From an uncultured Flammeovirgaceae bacterium (GTDB taxonomy: Bacteria > Bacteroidota > Bacteroidia > Cytophagales > Cyclobacteriaceae), in assembly GCA_937883755.1 (NCBI GenBank), contig CAKZYA010000063.1, positions 232,054-296,053 on the forward strand: a DNA stretch of 64,000 bases. Reading direction: 5' to 3'. The position numbers were made by a program, and so were the translations under genes. The notes below the pieces were generated by a model. The model had not been told where the DNA came from, did not search any database, and saw only the letters and a list, made by a program, of their open reading frames with translations. Below, piece after piece: positions 44,732 through 53,573 of this stretch; the first letter of the stretch is position 1; each line of letters opens with the position of its first letter.

Positions 44732-45937
44732 CTACAGTTGCTGCAGCTTCGCTTTTACCTGATTATACTGCTCGTAATCATTAATGTTGTAGTAAACTCC
44801 TTGGAGTGCTTTTAGCGCGTTTACATTAGTTTCATCTAATTTATTTACCTTTTTCAGATACGGTAAAGCCGATAGAAATAGTGTACTACACTCTTCCAGC
44901 AACTGGTTAAATCGAACAATATCAATTTCGTAGTCCTGAGCAGCACTGTTAATCAACATAACTCCTCGGTTGTAATAAGCAATTCCTAAATTATAGTTAG
45001 CCTGAACGTGGTTGGGGTTTATTTGAAGTATCTGCTCATATGCTTTTCTCTGCTTAGTAAAGTACGATGAGTCACTTTTTTCACTAGACAACAGCTTTTC
45101 ATAAATTGTACCTGCCAATAGTAAGCCCTCAATGTTATTTGGTTTTCTTTCTAGATATTGCAGTACTGACTGTTCTGCTTCTTGGTAGCTCTCTTGTTGC
45201 ATCAAGAAGTTAAGCTCAGCAATGTGTAGGTTGGCATTTTCTGGAAACTGCTCCCGCCCCCGAGCAAGATACCACTGAGCACTATCGTATTGACTCAATG
45301 CGGTTCTGTGTCGTACTTCTACCTCGTAAATGAGTGCATCCTGATAACCAGCTTGCAAGGCTTCGTACAAGTATGTCCGAGCTTCATCTTCTCTGTTTAA
45401 TTGTAACTGGGCGTATCCGTAGTAGAAAAGTGCCTCAGGGCGATATGTACGCGCCAGTTCACTTTCACTCTCAACAATAGGTTGAAGTGCCGGAAGCACC
45501 TCACGAAAATTTTGATTATTTAGAGCAGTAATAGCCTCGTTCAAAAAGCTAGTGTAAGCATGGGTAATCAGCGACTGGCAATCTTGAGTAAATTGCGCCT
45601 GAGTATCTATCTCAAGACAGCGCATAGCTGCGGTAATACTTACATTGCGTAAACTTTGGGTAGAATCGGTTTTTTGCTCGGCCAACTGCTGATAAATGTA
45701 ACTACGTAAGTACCAGGCTTTGGGACTTTCAGCAGTACTGGGATGCTCTACGGCAATATCAATAGCTTGCTGACTTTTACTCAACTCGCCCTGCTTGAGT
45801 AAAGCATATGCCTGATCTACCATCAGTGTTTGCCCCAATGCCTTATTTCCTACTAGCGTCCACAGTATTAATACTGTACAAACGAATAATCGGCGAGCAC
45901 TTCTACTGACTTTAGTAAGTAACGCTAGCATGTCCAT
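44732..45937 (-). CDS. Secreted TPR-repeat protein
   Basis: The 401-residue protein has a signal peptide (LFVCTVLILWTLVGNKALGQ) and TPR-like helices over the rest of its length: AYALLKQGELSKSQQAIDIA, ALFYYGYAQLQLNREDEART, LHIAELNFLMQQESYQEAEQ, NPNHVQANYNLGIAYYNRGV and LQGVYYNINDYEQYNQVKAK. It has no enzymatic motif and probably scaffolds protein contacts in the periplasm. It leads a two-gene operon with the YfiR-like gene. Confidence 0.8.
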   Translation of the reverse strand: MDMLALLTKVSRSARRLFVCTVLILWTLVGNKALGQTLMVDQAYALLKQGELSKSQQAIDIAVEHPSTAESPKAWYLRSYIYQQLAEQKTDSTQSLRNVSITAAMRCLEIDTQAQFTQDCQSLITHAYTSFLNEAITALNNQNFREVLPALQPIVESESELARTYRPEALFYYGYAQLQLNREDEARTYLYEALQAGYQDALIYEVEVRHRTALSQYDSAQWYLARGREQFPENANLHIAELNFLMQQESYQEAEQSVLQYLERKPNNIEGLLLAGTIYEKLLSSEKSDSSYFTKQRKAYEQILQINPNHVQANYNLGIAYYNRGVMLINSAAQDYEIDIVRFNQLLEECSTLFLSALPYLKKVNKLDETNVNALKALQGVYYNINDYEQYNQVKAKLQQL

Positions 45938-46193
45938 AAGAGCTGGTGCATGAATTGCAAGAGTGGTCTACTACACTGAACAAAAGTACCAAAAGCTAGT
46001 AGCCCAAAACATACAAACCTATCCAGATTCTTACATCTTAAGATTTATCGTATATTAATTTTGTACGGTTGGTAACAAGCTACAGGAAAGGGGGAAGAGA
46101 ATGGCCGTGAAACAAGAAAGCACACCTAAAATACAGAAATGTACATCTAGATGTGCTCCAACTTCTTCAAAAATGCAAATTAAGCGTGTCTTG

Positions 46194-46267
46194 TGATCCC
46201 ACCAGGACTCGAACCTGGAACCTACTGCTTAGAAGGCAGTTGCTCTATCCAGTTGAGCTATGGGACC
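46194..46267 (-). tRNA. tRNA-Arg (anticodon UCU)
   Basis: On the minus strand a 74-nt cloverleaf with acceptor GGTCCCA/TGGGATC (one G-U pair), anticodon stem ACTGC/GCAGT and loop CTTCTAA, giving anticodon TCT for AGA codons. The T arm is CCAGGTTCGAGTCCTGG. CCA is not encoded. It lies downstream of the ABC exporter gene, which is on the same strand and ends 52 bp away. Confidence 0.95.
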
Positions 46268-46318
46268 AAAATGAAGATGCAAATTTAGAGATTCCCATTG
46301 GAAGCGGCAAATACTGAC

Positions 46319-48202
46319 CTATAAATATCCTTGTGCCTGTAAGCTGAATAGCTCGGCATACTTGCCTTCTTGGGCTAATAATTCCTTATGGGTTCCGATT
46401 TCTAATAAGCGACCTTGCTCCAATACTAGCACTCGGTTGGCCATACGTACCGTAGAGAAACGATGGGAAATGAGTACGGCGGTTTTACCTGCAGTCAGAT
46501 CGGAGAAACGTTGAAAGACTTCGTATTCGGCTCGAGCATCCAGTGCTGCGGTAGGTTCATCCAGAATAAGTACTTGAGCATCGCGCATATACGCCCGGCT
46601 AATCGCAATTTTTTGCCACTCCCCACCTGAGAGGTTAACTCCTTCGGCAAAACGCCGTCCAATCATCTGATCGTAGCCTTGTGGAAGTTTCTCAATCACT
46701 TGGCTAGCCATACCCCGATCGGCGGCATCGTCAATTCTGGCTAGGTTCTTACGCTCATCAATACTACCTACAGCAATATTAGTTGCCGCCGTCATCTGAT
46801 AGCGGACAAAATCTTGGAAAATCACTCCAATACCCGCACGTAATTCTTCTGGATTGTAGTCCCGTAAATCGCGTCCATCGAGTAATATGCGTCCCTCAGT
46901 AGGATCATACAAACGTGAAATTAGTTTGATTAAGGTAGTTTTTCCCGCACCATTTTCACCAACCAGTGCTAACTTCTCCCCCGCTTTCAGACTAAAGTTT
47001 AAGTCTCTTACTGCCCATAATTCGGTGTTAGGATATTTAAACCCCACATTCTCAAAGACAAAGCCTTGCTTGATGGGCTGCGGAAAATCTACAGTAGTCT
47101 GGTTATTGGCTAATTGATGCTGTATTAGTGGTTTCATCTCAAAGAAATCAAAGAAATCTTGTAGGTACAGAGCACCCTCAGCCATACTAGAGAACTGATT
47201 CAAAATTGACTCCAACTGAGTACGTAATCGGGCGAATGATCCCGCGAGAAAAGTCAGGTCACCAATGCTCAACTGACCGTTAACAGTTTGCAATACAATC
47301 AGCACGTAAGCACCGTAGTAGCCAGCACTACCAATGGCTGCGAGAATACTACCCCAGCGAGCCCGGGCAACCGCAATTTTCCGATTGGCGTCGTAATATT
47401 TATCAGCTAAAACGGCAAATCGGTTCACCAGATAATCAGATAGCCCAAAAATCTTTACTTCTTTAGCTGTTTCATCACTCGCTCCAATGTAACGATAGTA
47501 ATCCAATTCGCGCCGTTCCGGAGTCCATTGACGGTTAAGCGAATAGCTACGCTCGTTAAAATGGGTCTCTCCCAAAAAAGCCGGAATAACAGCCACGGCA
47601 ATCAGCACAATCAGCCAAGGACTGAGCGCGATGAGTCCGACCGCTAGAAAAGCGATAGTAATCAAACTTTGAAATTGCCTGAGAACTTGCGACATCAGGC
47701 TAGTACGCCGATTCGTTTGCCGACGGGCACGTTCCATTTTATCGTAGAAATCAGCATCCTCAAACTGTTGTAGATCCAGTGAACCTGCGTGACGCATCAG
47801 TCGCACTGATGTTTCGTTAGCAAACTTATCGCCTAAGAGACTGTCTAGCAGTACCGTAGATCGGTTAATAGCGTCTGAGACAATAGCAATGGCAAATTCA
47901 GCCCCAATTAGGGTGAATAAATAGGTCAACTCTGTATCACCGGAGGTTTGCGTAATCCGCACTACTTCATCAATAATAAGCTTACCAATGTAGAGTGTAG
48001 TCACCGGAACGGCTGCCCGAATCACTCGTAGAATAACGTTCGCGGTAAACAGTCTCGGACTAGTTTGCCAGATCAGACGAAAGAAGGGCGGAATGGTGCG
48101 TAGTGCCCGAAAGCGTTCTTTCAGTGAAAGTTTTTCCGCTTGCGCGGCACTCCGCTGAGCGGTATTCTGTGATGAACTGTTTGATTGTATTTTTTTTGCC
48201 AT
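46319..48202 (-). CDS. ABC transporter, fused permease and ATPase (exporter type)
   Basis: The 627-residue half-transporter has a basic N-terminus, a six-helix membrane domain (about 50-350; NVILRVIRAAVPVTTLYIGK, FLAVGLIALSPWLIVLIAVA) and a nucleotide-binding domain with Walker A GENGAGKTT, Q loop FQDFVRYQMT, signature LSGGEWQKIAISRAYMRD, Walker B VLILDEPTA and H loop SHRF. It probably homodimerises to export lipid, peptide or drug; the substrate is unknown. Its start has a clear GGAGG ribosome-binding site. It lies between two tRNA-Arg genes. Confidence 0.9.
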   Translation of the reverse strand: MAKKIQSNSSSQNTAQRSAAQAEKLSLKERFRALRTIPPFFRLIWQTSPRLFTANVILRVIRAAVPVTTLYIGKLIIDEVVRITQTSGDTELTYLFTLIGAEFAIAIVSDAINRSTVLLDSLLGDKFANETSVRLMRHAGSLDLQQFEDADFYDKMERARRQTNRRTSLMSQVLRQFQSLITIAFLAVGLIALSPWLIVLIAVAVIPAFLGETHFNERSYSLNRQWTPERRELDYYRYIGASDETAKEVKIFGLSDYLVNRFAVLADKYYDANRKIAVARARWGSILAAIGSAGYYGAYVLIVLQTVNGQLSIGDLTFLAGSFARLRTQLESILNQFSSMAEGALYLQDFFDFFEMKPLIQHQLANNQTTVDFPQPIKQGFVFENVGFKYPNTELWAVRDLNFSLKAGEKLALVGENGAGKTTLIKLISRLYDPTEGRILLDGRDLRDYNPEELRAGIGVIFQDFVRYQMTAATNIAVGSIDERKNLARIDDAADRGMASQVIEKLPQGYDQMIGRRFAEGVNLSGGEWQKIAISRAYMRDAQVLILDEPTAALDARAEYEVFQRFSDLTAGKTAVLISHRFSTVRMANRVLVLEQGRLLEIGTHKELLAQEGKYAELFSLQAQGYL

Positions 48203-48209
48203 AAATTTT

Positions 48210-48215
48210 CCTCCA
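48210..48215 (-). promoter_or_regulatory. Strong Shine-Dalgarno sequence before the ABC exporter
   Basis: On the minus strand GGAGGA lies eight to thirteen bases before the ATG at 48202. Most genes in this window lack such a motif, so this is an unusual, decisive start signal. Confidence 0.65.
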
Positions 48216-48440
48216 GGATGATAGACGAACCACTACCCCTAAAATTGCTTCTTACTACCGTATACGAAATAAAGCTAACCGTTTGCCAAATTATTTAGCT
48301 TTCTGGTTGATGAAATGATAGTAAACTAGGGAAAAAGGTGGTATTAATTGTCCCCCGCCGTTGATTTTACTAACTTCGCTGTGCTGTTCTTCTGGCTGGC
48401 TTTCTCACTTACTCTTTTGAAGAATTAGTCAGCAATTTCC

Positions 48441-48512
48441 GGCCCCGTAGTTCAATGGATAGAATAGAAGTTTCCTAAACTTTTGATGCAGGTTCGATTC
48501 CTGCCGGGGCTA
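48441..48512 (+). tRNA. tRNA-Arg (anticodon CCU)
   Basis: A 72-nt cloverleaf. Acceptor GGCCCCG/CGGGGCT (first pair G-U), D stem GTTC/GAAT, anticodon stem GAAGT/ACTTT with loop TTCCTAA, giving anticodon CCT for AGG codons, and T arm GCAGGTTCGATTCCTGC. CCA is not encoded. It lies between the divergent ABC exporter gene and the large FG-GAP protein gene. Confidence 0.92.
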
Positions 48513-48651
48513 TTTTTCTCGATATTCCGCCCAACCTCTCACCTGCTTTCTCCCAAATAGTTTTCGCAAAATATTCAGTAAACATTTTTAGATATAGTTG
48601 ACTATGTATTTTATTCAAAGTAAATTTTTATTTTTATTACCAATCAGCCTC

Positions 48652-51600
48652 ATGTTACGCAATTATACCTATTTATTATCCTGTTTATTATTTTTCTTAT
48701 ATACCCTTCCCACTTTTGCACAATTCGGGAATAGCCAGGTACTGATTGGAAATATTCCTGACGAACGGTACGAAGCATCCGTTGACCTTAATCAGGATGG
48801 GTTCCAGGACATCATTGTTTTCAAGCCCACCGAAAATTTATCCACAGGCGGACATTATGTGAAATATAACGATGGTACTAGTCAATTCATGGGTGAGCAG
48901 CTAATTAAGAACGATAAAGTTGAATGGGCACAAATTATCCCAGCCGACCTGAATGGAGACGGAAGGCTAGACTTAGTTGTATATCAAAAAGAAAATGGAA
49001 AACTAGTGTGGCTACGGAATGAGGGTGTCGGGCAGGAGTTCTCATGGCGATTCAATATCATTACTAACATCAGCGAGTTTTTCGACCAAAATAAAAATAG
49101 CTTTCTATTTGAAGACCTTGATGGCGATAATGATTTAGATTTTTTGTGTGACTGTAGCAACTCCTGGTACAAAAATAATGGGCAGGGCGAGTTTCTTGAG
49201 TCTTTTGTTATCAGTGACGAATTAGGTCAAATAATACACACTGCTGATGTAAATCAAAATGGAACAAATGGTGTCTTAGCCTATGATCCTGATGCACATA
49301 CTATTATTGAATACGAATATCAGACAGATGATACCTGGGTTGAGGATACAATAGGAACTCTAAGCTTTAACAGATCGCGCTATTTCGACTCGCATCGTCG
49401 TCTTCAGCTTTCCGATATAGATAATGATGGTGACTTGGATGTTATCTATTACGGAATAGAACTATTTAGTCAAGGGTTTATCTTGATTTTTGAGAAGCAG
49501 GAAGAGGACTACATACTAAAGTCACAGTACAGCATTGATGGCGATGCTATGGACTTTAACGTGATAGATTACGATAATAATGGCTATGCAGATATTGTAG
49601 CTGGGGTTAAATATACGAGTCCGCTTGAAAGCTATGATTACTCGGGAAATGACAAAGTATTATGGCTTAAAAACCAAGATGGCAACTTTTCGGCTGAAAC
49701 TATCCTTGATCAACAATATGCTTTAGATATTGGTAAATACAACCAGGATGAATTAGTAGACATTGTAAGTTGGAAACCTCAAGGCGTTAACCTACTCATT
49801 CAGGAAGGAGCAGGTTTTGATACACAGAGTTTAATAGAATGGACAAGTGCTGATATCCTAGGAGAAATATCTACTGTTGAATTAAATGGCGATGACCGTC
49901 CTGATTTTCTATTCTTTAGTAACAACTATAGTAATATCAGGCGTCCAGAACTTGTTTACAGTGGCTATTCTGCCATCACCGTACTACTATCGCAATCATC
50001 AGGATACGAAATTCAAGTTTTGAATAGTATAACTAGCCTTTTACCTGAATCGCTACGCTTTGCTGATGTAGATAATGATGATGACCAGGATGTTGTCGCT
50101 TTAGTCTACAGAGTTTACGGCGAATTATACTACGAATGGGAAGTTATCTGGTATGAGAATGAATCAGCCGGGATATTTGGTGAACGTCAATTGATAGGTT
50201 CTGGAACAAGTGAAGATTTTGATGACAAAACATTTGAAATATTTGATAGTAATGGTGATGGCTACCCTGAAGTTGCTGCTTTCAATGGCGTTTACAAAAA
50301 TAATCAAGATTCTTTCGAGGAAATCAACTCTACTCCCAAAATCATAACTACGGCTGATCTGAGTGGAGATAATGCCGTTGATATTATAAGTGAAAATATG
50401 TGGTACGAGAATGATGGAAGTGGCAACTTCACAGCTCGAACCGAAGTCAGCGGCTTCCCTATTGATTTTGATGGCGATGGTGATATAGATGTAATAGAGA
50501 ATTACTCGCGCTTTGGCAGTGCTACTAATTGGTATGAGAATGATGGCTCTGGCAATTTTACTTTGAAGTCGCTAACTCAGATAGCTAATGTACGCGAATA
50601 CGTGGATGTAGACGCAGATAACGATGCTGACGCTGTTACTACTGGAAATGGTAGCCTTTCTTGGGTAGAAAATACCAATAGTAAGGGGACCTTTGGAGAT
50701 CCAAGAAAAATAGTTGACGGCAACATATACAACTTTCGATTCAGCGATACTGATAAAGATGGCGATCAGGATTTATTTGTGGATTTGAATGGATTGGTAA
50801 AGTATGAAAACCTATCCATCAATGAAGCCGATACCAAGCTATCATTAGAATTAATAGAAACTGATGGGCTACAACAAGATACTATTAGTATTCCAGTAAA
50901 GGTAGAAAGTGGGTTTACCGATATTACCACACTATCACTCTCGCTAACTTGGGATACTGACGTAGCTACTTACGCAGGTGTAGAAAGTACCGAAACATTG
51001 ACCCTAGAAACAGGCAGCACTAGCGATGGGCAAGTCGGTATCACGTGGAAAAGTAACGGTGGGGCAAACAAATCAGAAGGAAGTATTTTTTTATCGTTGT
51101 TACTAGTACTCAAGGGTGAAGAAAATAGCATTGCCGAAGTATCATTCGCTGACCAACCCGTAGCTCAGACTGCAACTAGTGCAGATGGAAAACCTGTTTC
51201 TCTCGCTACGAAGAACACCCAGTTTGAAATCAAAGAAAGTAAGGCTCCCACAAACATTACTCTAGATAACAATATTGTAGATGAAAATCAGGAGCCAGGA
51301 GCAGTAGTAGGCAAATTTAAAACGGAAGACGCCGATAATAACGAAGGCTTTGAATACGCCTTAGTGAATGGGGACGGCGATGATGATAACGGCTTTTTTG
51401 ATATTAGTAAGAATTCACTCATCACTAATGCTACTCTTGACTATGAAGCTGATTCTATCTACAATATTCGGGTAAGAACTACTGACCCTCGAGATAAGCA
51501 GCTTGAAAAGAAATTTGAAGTTAAGGTAGGCGATGTAGATGATACCAACAACGCTCCTACTAATATTGCGCTATCAGTTACCAGTTTAGATGAAAATAAT

Positions 51601-53337
51601 AAAGCAGGGGCCGTCGTTGGTAAACTCAATGCCACTGATGCTGATTCAGAGGATACTCATACCTTCTCGCTAGTCGATGGTAAGGACGGCGATGATAATA
51701 GCAGCTTTGCCATCGGTAGCAATCAGGAGTTAATTGCTCTTGAGCCGTTCGATTACGAAGAGAAAGATAAATACAACATTCGTATTCAAGCCGACGATGG
51801 AAATGGCGGAAAATTCTCTAAGGCGTTTATAATCACCATCAACGATGTAGACGAGAGCACTAATAGCACTCCTACTGCTATCGCGCTAGATAACCGTGAA
51901 GTAGAAGAAAACCTTTCAGCTCACGCCATTATAGGAACATTTACTACTACGGATGCCGACACTGACGATGAGCACATATATTCTTTGGTAGAAGGTGCAG
52001 GAGATGCGGGTAACGCCTTGTTTCAGATTAAAGGCGATCAACTGGAGACTGTACGTAGTCTCGACTACGAAGAGCAGCAGGAGTACTCCATCCGAGTACA
52101 GACTGATGATAATAAAGGGGGGAAATTCGCTACTAATTTTACTATTGAAGTTATTGATCAACCGGATGATCCCAATGAGTCTCCCACTAATATTACTTTA
52201 GACAACAACCTCATTAATGAGAATCAACCGAGTGGAACTCTGGTCGGGAAACTACGTACCGAAGATTTTGATAATGAACAATTCTCTTATTCGTTGGCTG
52301 ATGGTAGCGGTAGTACACATAACCGATTATTTACCATCAGCAACGATGAACTGTACTCGGCAGTCAGTTTCGATTATGAAATTCAAAGCCAGTTTAGCAT
52401 CCGTATTCAGACCGATGACGGTCAAGGTGGCACCTTCAGTAAAGCATTTGCCATCTTAATCAGTGATGTTGAAGATCAGCCCAACCGTCCGCCTACTAAC
52501 ATTGTGCTCAACAGATCAACTATTGAAGAAGGACAACCTGTGGGTACTCAAATCGGCATATTAAGTGCTATCGACCCGGATAATACCGACCAACATCAGT
52601 ACCGGTTACTCAATAGTAACGATGAAGCTGCTTTCTCTATTAACGGTAATGAACTTCTTAGTGCTGTCGTTTTCGACTACAACTCTCAGGCAAGTTATCT
52701 CATTCAGTTGCAATCCGATGATGGGCGAGGTGGTACTTACGTAAAAACATTTGCTATCTCGGTAACCCCCACCAGCAATGTCACACCACTAGGAGTTAAT
52801 AACCCTATTGAAGACCAGCAAATAGTGACGAACGAAGAATTTAACTTGGTTATTCCCGATAATGTATTTCAGGGCGATTCACTAACACTAACTGTCACTC
52901 AATCGGATGATTCACCATTACCGGATTGGCTCACGTTTGATTCTACAACTAATACTTTAAATGGTACACCTTCCGCTGACGATGAAGCTATAACTATTAA
53001 AGTCACGGCAACAAACCCGCAGGGAAATACAGTAAGTGATGAATTTGTTCTGGCGCTAGAAGGCATTACCTCCTTAGAAGATGAAATATCTAAACAATGG
53101 AAAATATACCCAGTGCCTACGCGGAACTATTTACTTATTGAGTCTCAAACAGGTACTGTTCCGCTACAATCCTACCGTCTCATGAATGCCCAGGGCAAGG
53201 TAGTAAGAGCCCAACATTTCGATCGTAAATTGGCTGCAAATGTAAAAATAGAAGTTGCCGCACTAGTGGAAGGTATTTACTTATTAGAAATACAAACTAA
53301 CCGAGAATTATACCAAAGACGCATTCTCATTCAATAG
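48652..53337 (+). CDS. Large secreted FG-GAP/cohesin-like/cadherin-like adhesin with T9SS type A sorting domain
   Basis: From ATG 48652 the protein has 1561 residues: signal peptide (LLSCLLFFLYTLPTFAQ), a propeller-like FG-GAP/VCBS region (about 20-720) with many calcium loops such as DLNQDGFQD, DLNGDGRLD and DIDNDGDLD, a cohesin-like domain (about 726-863), five cadherin-like repeats (865-1376; each opens PTNI.LDNN and has DYE...YNIRVR), a dystroglycan-type Ig domain (about 1380-1470; PLPDWLTFDSTTNTLNGTPS) and a type A CTD (IYPVPTRNYLLIES, EGIYLLEI). It should be exported by the T9SS and anchored on the cell surface. An earlier TTG at 48598 would lengthen the N-terminus. Confidence 0.85.
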   Translation: MLRNYTYLLSCLLFFLYTLPTFAQFGNSQVLIGNIPDERYEASVDLNQDGFQDIIVFKPTENLSTGGHYVKYNDGTSQFMGEQLIKNDKVEWAQIIPADLNGDGRLDLVVYQKENGKLVWLRNEGVGQEFSWRFNIITNISEFFDQNKNSFLFEDLDGDNDLDFLCDCSNSWYKNNGQGEFLESFVISDELGQIIHTADVNQNGTNGVLAYDPDAHTIIEYEYQTDDTWVEDTIGTLSFNRSRYFDSHRRLQLSDIDNDGDLDVIYYGIELFSQGFILIFEKQEEDYILKSQYSIDGDAMDFNVIDYDNNGYADIVAGVKYTSPLESYDYSGNDKVLWLKNQDGNFSAETILDQQYALDIGKYNQDELVDIVSWKPQGVNLLIQEGAGFDTQSLIEWTSADILGEISTVELNGDDRPDFLFFSNNYSNIRRPELVYSGYSAITVLLSQSSGYEIQVLNSITSLLPESLRFADVDNDDDQDVVALVYRVYGELYYEWEVIWYENESAGIFGERQLIGSGTSEDFDDKTFEIFDSNGDGYPEVAAFNGVYKNNQDSFEEINSTPKIITTADLSGDNAVDIISENMWYENDGSGNFTARTEVSGFPIDFDGDGDIDVIENYSRFGSATNWYENDGSGNFTLKSLTQIANVREYVDVDADNDADAVTTGNGSLSWVENTNSKGTFGDPRKIVDGNIYNFRFSDTDKDGDQDLFVDLNGLVKYENLSINEADTKLSLELIETDGLQQDTISIPVKVESGFTDITTLSLSLTWDTDVATYAGVESTETLTLETGSTSDGQVGITWKSNGGANKSEGSIFLSLLLVLKGEENSIAEVSFADQPVAQTATSADGKPVSLATKNTQFEIKESKAPTNITLDNNIVDENQEPGAVVGKFKTEDADNNEGFEYALVNGDGDDDNGFFDISKNSLITNATLDYEADSIYNIRVRTTDPRDKQLEKKFEVKVGDVDDTNNAPTNIALSVTSLDENNKAGAVVGKLNATDADSEDTHTFSLVDGKDGDDNSSFAIGSNQELIALEPFDYEEKDKYNIRIQADDGNGGKFSKAFIITINDVDESTNSTPTAIALDNREVEENLSAHAIIGTFTTTDADTDDEHIYSLVEGAGDAGNALFQIKGDQLETVRSLDYEEQQEYSIRVQTDDNKGGKFATNFTIEVIDQPDDPNESPTNITLDNNLINENQPSGTLVGKLRTEDFDNEQFSYSLADGSGSTHNRLFTISNDELYSAVSFDYEIQSQFSIRIQTDDGQGGTFSKAFAILISDVEDQPNRPPTNIVLNRSTIEEGQPVGTQIGILSAIDPDNTDQHQYRLLNSNDEAAFSINGNELLSAVVFDYNSQASYLIQLQSDDGRGGTYVKTFAISVTPTSNVTPLGVNNPIEDQQIVTNEEFNLVIPDNVFQGDSLTLTVTQSDDSPLPDWLTFDSTTNTLNGTPSADDEAITIKVTATNPQGNTVSDEFVLALEGITSLEDEISKQWKIYPVPTRNYLLIESQTGTVPLQSYRLMNAQGKVVRAQHFDRKLAANVKIEVAALVEGIYLLEIQTNRELYQRRILIQ

Positions 53338-53383
53338 GCAGATGAATTAAATATTTTGCCTGTATTGTATTATTTTGCTAACT

Positions 53384-53422
53384 TGCCCCTGTAACTTTTA
53401 TAGTAGCCAGGGGCATTTTTTT
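53384..53422 (+). terminator. Intrinsic terminator after the 1561-residue gene
   Basis: Eight-base perfect stem TGCCCCTG/CAGGGGCA around a 16-base loop, then seven T residues. It lies 47 bp beyond the gene stop. Confidence 0.9.
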
Positions 53423-53535
53423 AGCCTGCCAGCTATTTTCACCACTCTTTTTCGCTTAATCCACAAAGTAAGACTGTTCTTGTACCGTATACCCCTCTAG
53501 TTTTGATTGGGAGTAATCGGTATTTGAAATTTGTA

Positions 53536-53543
53536 TATTTTTG
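53536..53543 (+). promoter_or_regulatory. Candidate Bacteroidota -7 element
   Basis: TATTTTTG fits the TAnnTTTG -7 consensus of the phylum and lies 30 bp before the ATG at 53574, after a terminator. No well-placed TTTG -33 partner is seen. Confidence 0.35.
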
Positions 53544-53573
53544 TAGTTCGATAACTACCCAACACCTAACCTT

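Noticed and set aside
46143..46154. Perfect palindrome ACATCTAGATGT between the TPR gene and tRNA-Arg
   Set aside because: A 12-base palindrome alone, without a clear gene start or T run beside it, is not enough to call an operator or terminator.
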